From Eubacteriales bacterium (lineage in GTDB: Bacteria; Bacillota_A; Clostridia; Christensenellales; Aristaeellaceae): 5,621 nucleotides of DNA. The stretch is from assembly GCA_028692205.1 (NCBI GenBank), contig JAQUXV010000197.1, positions 1 to 5,621 of the forward strand, read 5' to 3'. Each line of letters opens with the position of its first letter. Within the stretch, counting starts at the first letter, position 1. The position numbers were made by a program, and so were the translations under genes. The notes below the pieces were generated by a model that did not search any database, was not told where the DNA came from, and was given only the letters and a program-made list of their open reading frames with translations. Shown one piece after another: positions 1 through 5,621 of this stretch.

Positions 1-222
1 GGATTCGGCTTTTTGCAAAGCCTGTTGATGAAACGCGCGCTGCTGGGAGAAAAACCGAAAAAATGGCTCTATCTTGTGAAAAGCCTTCTCTGGGTTGCGG
101 CGCTTGTGGCGATGGCGCTGATTTCGATACCGTTGCTGCTGGTGTTTACCGTTGCCGCGTCGGCGATGCTGCTGACGATTTCAGCGCTGTTGTATCGCAA
201 GAGTCAGAAGGGGGCGCGCTGA
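1..222 (+). CDS. atpI: Partial small membrane protein, probably ATP synthase subunit I (AtpI-like), C-terminal part
   Basis: The reading frame is open from the first base to a TGA stop at 220-222, so the 5' end lies outside the window and 73 residues are visible. A basic stretch (KPKK, about residues 18-21) is followed by two hydrophobic helices, about residues 23-43 and 44-65, separated by a proline (P44). The end is basic (YRKSQKGAR). This fits the last two helices of the four-helix AtpI/subunit I family, which helps assemble the c ring or the membrane sector and often sits directly before atpB. The family is poorly conserved, so the call rests mainly on position, size and topology. An in-frame TTG at 13 is not a convincing start because the frame is open upstream of it. 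The stop abuts the atpB GTG start with no spacing, so translation is probably coupled. Confidence 0.6.
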   Translation, partial: GFGFLQSLLMKRALLGEKPKKWLYLVKSLLWVAALVAMALISIPLLLVFTVAASAMLLTISALLYRKSQKGAR

Positions 223-225
223 GTG
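206..225 (+). promoter_or_regulatory. Ribosome binding site and GTG start of atpB
   Basis: A purine run AGAAGGGGG (206-214) lies 8 bases before GTG 223-225. The codon just before this GTG is the in-frame TGA stop of the preceding gene, so GTG is the earliest possible start. The next in-frame ATG (361) would remove the first membrane helix. The site lies inside the end of the atpI-like gene. Confidence 0.75.
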
Positions 226-891
226 CTGGAAGTTAACCTGTATCCTACGCCTTGTTATATTTTCGGGGTTAACGTTGGGCTTTCGGTGGTTATTGCCTGG
301 GGTGTGGTGGCACTGCTGCTGATCGGGCTCATCCTGTTGAATGTTCTGGTCGTGCGGCGGATGAAGCCGAATCCCGAAGGGCCGCAGAACGTGATTGAGC
401 TTATGGTAAGCGGCATGGATAAATGGGCCTCCGGTCAGGTAGGCCACGCCGCCGCGCTGATCGCACCGATCGGCATGGCGCTGATGATTTATGTATTCTT
501 CAACAGCATGGTGGAACTGTTCGGGTTGCCGCCCGCCACAGGGGATATCAATTGCACATTCGCGGTCGGGCTTTGCACGTTCGTTACGTTCAACGTTGCG
601 GGGTTCAAGTACCGCGGCGGCTTGCGGGGGCGTATCAAGGGCATGTGCAGCCCGACGCCGATCGTAATGCCGATCCGCATGCTTACGGATATGATCGCCC
701 CCTGTTCGATGGCGATTCGTCTTTTTGCCAACATCATGGTCGGCAGCATCATCATGGATTTGATTTACATGGTGGCGCCCGTTATCCTTCCGGCGGTTGT
801 GGCGTCGTATTTCAACGTATTTGACGGGGCCATACAAACCTTCGTTATCGGCATGCTGACCATTGTATATACCAGCGAGGCCGTGGAGTAG
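223..891 (+). CDS. atpB: F1Fo ATP synthase subunit a (ion channel of Fo)
   Basis: Subunit a forms the two half channels that carry H+ or Na+ to and from the c ring in the cytoplasmic membrane. At 222 residues it is shorter than the E. coli protein (271), mostly at the N-terminus, as in many Bacillota. The first helix spans about residues 18-44. It is followed by the typical KPNPEGPQN loop (48-56), a second helix ending in ELFGLPPATGD (97-107, with T105 and D107), and then SMAIRLFAN (162-170), which carries the essential arginine R166 (E. coli R210) and N170. The last helix holds Q205 (E. coli Q252) and the family ending LTIVYTSEA. Two usual polar channel positions differ: S175 stands where E. 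coli has E219, and N198 where E. coli has H245, with D201 one turn further on. LFAN replaces the common LFGN. The GTG start is set by the upstream stop and a good ribosome binding site. Confidence 0.96.
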   Translation: MLEVNLYPTPCYIFGVNVGLSVVIAWGVVALLLIGLILLNVLVVRRMKPNPEGPQNVIELMVSGMDKWASGQVGHAAALIAPIGMALMIYVFFNSMVELFGLPPATGDINCTFAVGLCTFVTFNVAGFKYRGGLRGRIKGMCSPTPIVMPIRMLTDMIAPCSMAIRLFANIMVGSIIMDLIYMVAPVILPAVVASYFNVFDGAIQTFVIGMLTIVYTSEAVE

Positions 892-917
892 CGTTATCTG
901 CGCTTGCGCGCATAACG
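892..917 (+). promoter_or_regulatory. Intercistronic RNA hairpin between atpB and atpE
   Basis: Starting on the first base after the atpB stop, CGTTAT (892-897) pairs with ATAACG (912-917). After a C/C mismatch and a T/G wobble, an inner GCG/CGC stem is capped by CTTG, a tetraloop type known to be stable. No T run follows, so it does not look like an intrinsic terminator. A role in mRNA processing or stability ahead of the highly expressed atpE is inference. Confidence 0.6.
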
Positions 918-944
918 ATAGATGGATTCGGTAACACAAACGTC

Positions 945-961
945 AAGGAGGAATTGTCATG
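945..961 (+). promoter_or_regulatory. Strong ribosome binding site of atpE
   Basis: AAGGAGG (945-951) is a full-length match to the anti-Shine-Dalgarno core and lies 7 bases before ATG 959, with an AT-rich spacer. It is one of the strongest initiation sites in the window, matching the need for many c subunits per enzyme. Confidence 0.85.
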
Positions 962-1195
962 TCATTAGGGATCATCGCCATTGGCGCGGGTATTGCCGCG
1001 CTTTGCGGCGCGGGCGCCGCGCTGGGCATGGGCAACGCAACCGGTAAAGCGGTTGAGGCGATTGCACGTCAGCCTGAGGCTTCCGGTAAAATCAACGGTT
1101 CGCTGATGTTCGGCCTGATTATGATGGAAACCTGCGCCGTGTACGCTCTGCTGGTCGCAATCCTGATTGTATTCATCCTCGGCGCCAAGGCGTAA
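959..1195 (+). CDS. atpE: F1Fo ATP synthase subunit c (rotor-ring proteolipid)
   Basis: The c subunit is a two-helix hairpin; a ring of several copies carries ions past subunit a and turns the rotor. The protein has 78 residues, a normal length. Helix 1 (about 3-32) is rich in Gly and Ala, the polar loop has the conserved R37-Q38-P39, and helix 2 (about 48-75) carries the ion-binding glutamate E57. Aligned to the Na+-binding Ilyobacter c subunit (Q32, E65, S66, T67, Y70), the equivalents are M24, E57, T58, C59 and Y62. The glutamate, a hydroxyl and the tyrosine are kept, but the glutamine ligand is a methionine. That argues against classic Na+ binding, though coupling-ion choice cannot be settled from sequence. 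Cys next to the site is unusual. The gene is separated from both neighbours by gaps containing hairpins. Confidence 0.97.
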   Translation: MSLGIIAIGAGIAALCGAGAALGMGNATGKAVEAIARQPEASGKINGSLMFGLIMMETCAVYALLVAILIVFILGAKA

Positions 1196-1369
1196 TACGG
1201 CTGCCCCTTTCTTTAACACGGACCATACACGTTTCGCCGGGTTGTTTTCTGCGCGTATCAAAACGCGCGCGACAGCAAAACGGGCGAACCCGTGACCGTG
1301 GACCGAATAATGGTAAGGAGTATAAGCCGTATGACGACGTTTTTCATAATGAACAAGGAGGGATGAGAC
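1196..1369 (+). other. Structured 174-base atpE-atpF intergenic region
   Basis: This is the largest gap in the window. It contains a hairpin of GCGCGT (1251-1256) with ACGCGC (1263-1268), and a second of ACGGG (1280-1284) with CCCGT (1289-1293) around a CGAA loop. A competing pairing of TTCGCC (1233-1238) with GGCGAA (1283-1288) is also possible. The gap ends with a tiny ORF (1331-1366) and the atpF ribosome binding site. No T run follows the hairpins and no convincing promoter was seen. A plausible role is to separate abundant atpE expression from the lower need for b and delta; that is inference. Confidence 0.5.
1331..1366 (+). CDS. Possible 11-codon leader ORF upstream of atpF
   Basis: ATG 1331 opens MTTFFIMNKEG and stops at TGA 1364-1366, three bases before the atpF TTG start. 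TAAGGAG (1314-1320) lies 10 bases upstream, slightly far but usable. The last codons AAG GAG GGA are themselves the atpF Shine-Dalgarno sequence. Ribosomes on this ORF would cross that site and finish beside the atpF start, which would suit translational coupling. The same frame has an earlier ATG at 1310 without a clear ribosome binding site, and is open back to 1217. An ORF this short can easily occur by chance, so this is a candidate only. Confidence 0.25.
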   Translation: MTTFFIMNKEG

Positions 1370-1372
1370 TTG
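1355..1372 (+). promoter_or_regulatory. Ribosome binding site that selects the TTG start of atpF
   Basis: AAGGAGGG (1355-1362) lies 7 bases before TTG 1370-1372. The in-frame ATG at 1379 would be 16 bases from this site, and only 1 base from the internal GGAGGG (1372-1377). TTG is therefore the better start, giving a protein beginning MEGMFNP. Confidence 0.7.
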
Positions 1373-1852
1373 GAGGGTATGTTCAACCCGCTGTCCATCC
1401 TGCTGCATGTCGTCAATGCCGCGATCCTCATAGGCGCGCTGTACTGGTTGCTATACAAGCCCGTGCGCAAGTTTATGAACAAGCGCGCCACGGGCATCGC
1501 AAAGGACCTGCAGGACGTAGCGGATGCGCAGGAAAAGCTCAGGGACGAGCAAAAGAGCGCGCATGAAGAGATCGAAGCCGTCCGTAAGGATGCCGCAAGC
1601 AAGGCGGCGAAGAGCGTGGCGCAGGCGCAGGAACAGGCGCAGCATATTCTTGAGGATGCTCATAAAGACGCGGAGCTGACCCTCAAACAGGCGCGAATGG
1701 AAGCGGAATACATGCGCAGGAACGCTCGAGACAAGATGCGCGACGAAGTCGCCGACCTGAGCGTGCAGTTGGCTGGAAAGATCCTCCAACGTGAGGTGAA
1801 TCAGGCCGATCACGCCAAGCTTGTGGAAGATTTCCTGAAGAAGGTGGAATAG
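1370..1852 (+). CDS. atpF: F1Fo ATP synthase subunit b (peripheral stalk)
   Basis: Subunit b forms the dimeric stator stalk that links membrane subunit a to delta and the F1 head. It has 160 residues, close to E. coli b (156). A single N-terminal membrane helix (about 8-29) contains the conserved N16 and leads into YKPVRKFMNKR (29-39), the usual membrane-exit motif. Residues from about 40 to 140 are long charged helix, rich in Ala, Glu, Lys and Gln, typical of the b coiled coil. The end, with SVQLAGKIL and the final EDFLKKVE, matches the delta-binding C-terminus of the family. There is no extra domain, so the missing delta N-terminal domain is not fused here. A TTG start with a good ribosome binding site is used, and the stop is 2 bases before the atpH GTG. 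Confidence 0.95.
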   Translation: MEGMFNPLSILLHVVNAAILIGALYWLLYKPVRKFMNKRATGIAKDLQDVADAQEKLRDEQKSAHEEIEAVRKDAASKAAKSVAQAQEQAQHILEDAHKDAELTLKQARMEAEYMRRNARDKMRDEVADLSVQLAGKILQREVNQADHAKLVEDFLKKVE

Positions 1853-1857
1853 CCGTG
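1841..1857 (+). promoter_or_regulatory. Ribosome binding site and GTG start of atpH
   Basis: AAGGTGG (1841-1847), one mismatch from AAGGAGG, lies 7 bases before GTG 1855. It sits inside the last codons of atpF. With only 2 bases between the atpF stop and this GTG, coupled translation is likely. Confidence 0.65.
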
Positions 1858-2154
1858 AGTGAACAAGCTGCCGATACGATGCTGCAAAAAACGGAAGAGC
1901 AGCCGGAAATTCCACTTTTACGTGGGCGCGTCGTTTCGGGAATGCCGCTATCAATGGCGGCTCGTAAACGCATTGTTCAGCATTTTGAAGAAATGCTGGG
2001 CTGTCACGTGCGGCTTTCCTGCAGGATCGAAAAAAAGATGATTGCGGGCATCCGCGTGGAGCTGGACGGCAAAGCGTACGACGGCACGGTGCATGGTCAA
2101 TTGCAGGACGTGCTGAAAGTGCTCACGCGGCATGATGATGAGGAGGAGCTATGA
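1855..2154 (+). CDS. atpH: Shortened F1Fo ATP synthase subunit delta, C-terminal domain only
   Basis: Delta (OSCP) joins the b stalk to the top of F1. Typical delta has about 175-185 residues: an N-terminal six-helix domain that binds alpha N-termini, and a C-terminal domain that binds b. This protein has 99. Residues 23-90 align with the C-terminal half of E. coli delta: VVSGMPLS (26-33) matches VISAAALS, VRLSCRIEKKMIAGI (52-66) matches VKLNCKIDKSVMAGV, and YDGTVHGQL (75-83) matches IDGSVRGRL. Residues 1-22 are polar and acidic, far too short for the N-terminal domain, and a complete atpF fills the sequence upstream. The end DDEEEL is encoded by the same bases that make the atpA ribosome binding site, and the stop overlaps atpA by 4 bases. 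The reading frame is intact and sits in a sound operon, so this is probably a working short form rather than a broken gene. Confidence 0.88.
   Translation: MSEQAADTMLQKTEEQPEIPLLRGRVVSGMPLSMAARKRIVQHFEEMLGCHVRLSCRIEKKMIAGIRVELDGKAYDGTVHGQLQDVLKVLTRHDDEEEL
2140..2154 (+). promoter_or_regulatory. Ribosome binding site of atpA and ATGA overlap with atpH
   Basis: GAGGAGGAG (2140-2148) supplies an AGGAGG core (2141-2146) 4 bases before ATG 2151. The atpH TGA (2152-2154) overlaps the atpA ATG as ATGA, a typical layout for termination-reinitiation. Confidence 0.8.
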
Positions 2155-3749
2155 CGCAAACGACATGGAAAACAGTCGGTCAAAACCTGAAGGAGCGGCT
2201 GGGCGACTATGAACGCACGGTAGATGTGCGCAGCACCGGAAAGGTGTTGTTCGTCGGCGACGGCATCCTTCATATTGATGGTCTGAACGATTGCAAGCTG
2301 GGTGAGATGATCGAGCTTGAAAGCGGCAATTTCGCCATCGCCATGAACCTGGAAGAAAAAATGGTTTATGCCGTCGCGTTGGGTGAAGACGACAGCATTG
2401 GCGTGGGCATGTCCGCTTACGGCACAGGGCGCGTGCTTTCGGTGCCCTGCGGCGATGGTTTTCTGGGCCATGTGGTGGATCCGCTCGGCATGCCGCTGGA
2501 CACCAACGATAAAATTTCCGGCTCCGAACTCCGGCCTCTGGAAATGCCCGCACCGCCCATACTGCAACGCAAACCGGTAGGCGTACCGCTGCAGACGGGC
2601 CTTCTGGCAATCGACGCCATGGTGCCGATTGGCCGTGGACAGCGTGAATTGATTATCGGGGATCGCCAAACCGGGAAAACGAGCATCGCGATTGACACGA
2701 TCCTGAACCAGAAGGGCACCAACGTGGTGTGTATTTACGTGGCAATCGGCCAGAAGGCATCCAGCATTGCGCAGATGATTACGCATCTGCGGGAAGCGGG
2801 CGCGATGGACTACACCACGGTGGTCAGTGCCACCGCGTCCGACAGCGCCACGATGCAGTACATCGCGCCATACGCGGGCTGCGCGATGGCCGAATGGTAC
2901 ATGAACAACGGCCGCGATGTGCTAATCGTTTATGACGATCTAACCAAGCATGCCGTGGCGTACCGCGCCATGTCGCTTCTGCTTCACAGGCCGCCGGGAC
3001 GCGAAGCTTATCCGGGCGATGTTTTCTACCTGCACAGCCGTCTGTTGGAACGCGCCGCATGTTTGAGCGACGAAATGGGCGGCGGTAGCATGACGGCGCT
3101 GCCGATCATCGAAACGCAGGCGGGCGACATTTCCGCTTATATTCCCACCAACGTGATCTCCATCACCGACGGGCAGATTTTTCTGGACACCGAAATGTTC
3201 CGCGAAGGGATCCGGCCTGCGGTCAACGGCGGTTTGTCGGTCAGCCGCGTAGGCGGCGCGGCCCAGTGCAAGAGCATCCGTAAGGTAGCCGGAAAACTGC
3301 GCCTGGAGTTGGCGCAGTACCGCGAGCTGCAGGTTTTCGCCCAGTTTGCCAGCGATATGGACGCTTCCACACAGGACAAGCTAAAGCACGGTGAGCAGCT
3401 GACGGAACTGTGCAAGCAGCGCAACAATTCGCCGATGTCGGTGGCCGTGCAGGTCGCTTTCCTGTATGCCGCCACACAGGGCTTGCTGCCCAAGGATATG
3501 AGCTTGAAGAGCCTGCTGCTGTTCAAAGAACAGTTCCCAATTTATTTCCAGAACAATTACAGCAAGCTTTACCGCGCATTGAACATATCCGGCGAGCTGA
3601 GCCACGCGAACGAAACGTCGCTGCGAATGGCGATTGAATCGTGGATGAGCGGTCAAGGTAACGGGCCGGGGGATATGGACCTGGAAACGCCGACGAACCA
3701 TTGCCCGATCGACGAAAGCCATCCTGCCGCGGGCGGTGAAAAGAAATGA
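2151..3749 (+). CDS. atpA: F1 ATP synthase subunit alpha
   Basis: Alpha alternates with beta in the catalytic hexamer, carries non-catalytic nucleotide sites and supplies the arginine finger. The N-terminal helix (about 4-20) is present, followed by the beta-barrel domain (about 25-95). The Walker A motif GDRQTGKT is at 170-177 with K176. The family block RPPGREAYPGDVFYLHSRLLERAA is intact, as is SVSRVGGAAQ, with arginine finger R366 (E. coli R373). A C-terminal helical domain follows. The length of 532 exceeds the usual 500-515; the surplus is a hydrophilic tail of about 30 residues (503-532) rich in Gly, Pro, Asp, Glu and His. Short ATGA overlaps join it to atpH upstream and atpG downstream. 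The alpha N-terminus normally docks on the delta N-terminal domain, which is absent here. Confidence 0.98.
   Translation: MTQTTWKTVGQNLKERLGDYERTVDVRSTGKVLFVGDGILHIDGLNDCKLGEMIELESGNFAIAMNLEEKMVYAVALGEDDSIGVGMSAYGTGRVLSVPCGDGFLGHVVDPLGMPLDTNDKISGSELRPLEMPAPPILQRKPVGVPLQTGLLAIDAMVPIGRGQRELIIGDRQTGKTSIAIDTILNQKGTNVVCIYVAIGQKASSIAQMITHLREAGAMDYTTVVSATASDSATMQYIAPYAGCAMAEWYMNNGRDVLIVYDDLTKHAVAYRAMSLLLHRPPGREAYPGDVFYLHSRLLERAACLSDEMGGGSMTALPIIETQAGDISAYIPTNVISITDGQIFLDTEMFREGIRPAVNGGLSVSRVGGAAQCKSIRKVAGKLRLELAQYRELQVFAQFASDMDASTQDKLKHGEQLTELCKQRNNSPMSVAVQVAFLYAATQGLLPKDMSLKSLLLFKEQFPIYFQNNYSKLYRALNISGELSHANETSLRMAIESWMSGQGNGPGDMDLETPTNHCPIDESHPAAGGEKK
3735..3749 (+). promoter_or_regulatory. atpA/atpG ATGA overlap with weak ribosome binding site
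   Basis: The atpA TGA (3747-3749) overlaps the atpG ATG (3746-3748). Only a weak purine motif, GGTGA (3735-3739), precedes it. Gamma (one copy per enzyme) is therefore probably translated mainly by coupling to alpha (three copies). Confidence 0.55.
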
Positions 3750-4621
3750 GCTCCATTGCGGAAATCCGCCATCACATCAAGGCGATTGATGAAACGTCGA
3801 AGATCACGCGCGCCATGCACCTGATTTCTTCGGCGAAGATGAAGAAAGCCATGCAGGCGCACGATCAGACGATGCAGTATTTCAGCCTCGTGCGTTCCAA
3901 TATGCGCTTCATTATCGACAACGCGCCGGACGACTTCCACAGCGATTTCTACCGCGCCAACGGAAGAAGAGCCTGTTATCTGGTGATTGCGGGCGACAAG
4001 GGGCTTTGCGGCGGATACAACCATGACGTGCTCAAGCTGGCCTATCGCGAAGTGCTGGATACGCGCCACCAGAATACGCGCCTGATCACCTTCGGCCATA
4101 TGGCGACGGATTTTTTCCGCCGCAAGGGTGTGGTGATTAACGCAAGCTACCTGACAGCCGTACAGAATCCTACGTTGGACCACGCGCGGGAATTGGCGTC
4201 GGAGCTTTGCCGGCGTTATAAGCGGGACGAGTTTGACGAGGTTTTCATCATCTTTACCCAGATGATGAAAGGCGGCGTGATGACGCCTATGCGGCTTAGC
4301 GTGCTGCCGATTACGAGGCACACGGTTAAAAATGTAGAGCCGATGCACCCGCCCATCGCGGGGCTGCAATTCTGGCCCAACGCGCCGGGCGTGCTGGACA
4401 GTATGGCCCAGCATTACGTGGTCGGCGTTATCTACAGCTGTCTTGTGCAAAGCTTTGCCAGCGAGAACCGCGCGCGGATGACCGCCATGGAATCGGCCAC
4501 GCGCAATGCGGATGATATGCTTAAAAGGCTGAACATCCAGCTGAACCACGCGCGGCAAGCCGCTATTACGCAGGAGATCAACGAAATCATCGGCGGCAAC
4601 CCCGAAAGCTTCACGCTGTAA
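3746..4621 (+). CDS. atpG: F1 ATP synthase subunit gamma (central rotor shaft)
   Basis: Gamma is the asymmetric shaft that turns inside alpha3beta3 and is fixed to the c ring. It has 291 residues, a normal length. The N-terminal shaft helix shows the family signature (SSIAEIRHHIKAIDETSKIT then RAMHLISSAKMKKA, about residues 2-35). The central Rossmann-like domain has GDKGLCGGYN at 83-92. The C-terminal helix runs from about S239, with RARMTAMESATRNADDM and then RQAAITQEINEIIGG near the end; these are the most conserved parts of the family. The start is the ATG overlapping the atpA stop, and it gives the expected N-terminus. A 63-base gap with a hairpin follows before atpD. Confidence 0.98.
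   Translation: MSSIAEIRHHIKAIDETSKITRAMHLISSAKMKKAMQAHDQTMQYFSLVRSNMRFIIDNAPDDFHSDFYRANGRRACYLVIAGDKGLCGGYNHDVLKLAYREVLDTRHQNTRLITFGHMATDFFRRKGVVINASYLTAVQNPTLDHARELASELCRRYKRDEFDEVFIIFTQMMKGGVMTPMRLSVLPITRHTVKNVEPMHPPIAGLQFWPNAPGVLDSMAQHYVVGVIYSCLVQSFASENRARMTAMESATRNADDMLKRLNIQLNHARQAAITQEINEIIGGNPESFTL

Positions 4622-5621
<1,000 letters not shown>

Noticed and set aside
13..222. TTG at 13 as the true start of the first gene
   Set aside because: The frame is open to base 1, no ribosome site is visible, and a protein starting there would have only half the helices of an AtpI-type protein. A truncated upstream end is the simpler reading.
892..917. Intrinsic terminator after atpB
   Set aside because: The stem is good but no T run follows, and atpE, needed in the same complex, lies 41 bases further on.
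181..939. Long open frame on the minus strand (252 codons) across atpB
   Set aside because: It is antisense to a clear subunit a gene, with an unusual His/Arg/Asn-rich composition and no recognisable motif.
1242..1270. Internal promoter in the atpE-atpF gap (TTGTTT at 1242-1247 as a -35 box)
   Set aside because: No -10-like AT-rich hexamer lies 16-18 bases downstream; that region is GCGCGC.
1451..1973. Minus-strand frames of 167 and 96 codons across atpF and atpH, considered as a source of the missing delta N-terminal domain
   Set aside because: They are antisense to clear genes and show no resemblance to the delta N-terminal helical domain.
1855..2154. atpH as a frameshifted or degraded pseudogene
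   Set aside because: The frame is intact, conserved motifs are in order, the ribosome site fits, and both junctions are tight. There is no remnant of the N-terminal domain in any frame of the 2-base gap or of the complete atpF upstream.

Overview
This window is most of a bacterial F-type (F1Fo) ATP synthase operon. All genes are on the + strand, in the order (atpI-like)-atpB-atpE-atpF-atpH-atpA-atpG-atpD. Both ends are cut: the first gene lacks its 5' end, and atpD runs off the right edge with about two thirds of a normal beta subunit present. The epsilon gene atpC would be expected just beyond. No promoter, intrinsic terminator, tRNA, rRNA, mobile element or CRISPR array was seen.

The organism looks like a member of the Bacillota, probably a GC-rich anaerobic clostridial lineage. 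The pointers are strong AGGAGG-type ribosome binding sites, an atpI-like gene directly before atpB, a short c subunit with glutamate as the ion carrier, and several GTG/TTG starts. This placement is inference from style and residues, not from a search.

Layout: bases 1-222 encode the end of a small two-helix membrane protein; 223-1195 encode the membrane ion channel (subunit a) and rotor-ring subunit c; 1370-2154 encode the stator parts b and delta; 2151-4621 encode alpha and gamma; 4685 to the end encodes beta. Some junctions are tightly coupled: atpI/atpB abut, atpF/atpH are 2 bases apart, and atpH/atpA and atpA/atpG share ATGA overlaps. Three junctions have real gaps (892-958, 1196-1369, 4622-4684). 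Each gap holds at least one RNA hairpin, and short exact words recur between gaps.

Together the products form one machine. Ions pass between subunits a and c and turn the c ring and gamma; this drives ATP synthesis (or hydrolysis in reverse) in alpha3beta3, while b2-delta holds the head still.

The most unusual point is the delta subunit. It has 99 residues and matches only the C-terminal half of normal delta/OSCP; the N-terminal helical domain that normally grips the top of F1 is absent and there is no room for it between atpF and atpH. Other points of interest are unusual ion-site residues in subunits a and c, a 30-residue hydrophilic tail on alpha, a structured 174-base atpE-atpF gap with a tiny ORF ending at the atpF ribosome binding site, and start codons that broadly follow subunit copy number.
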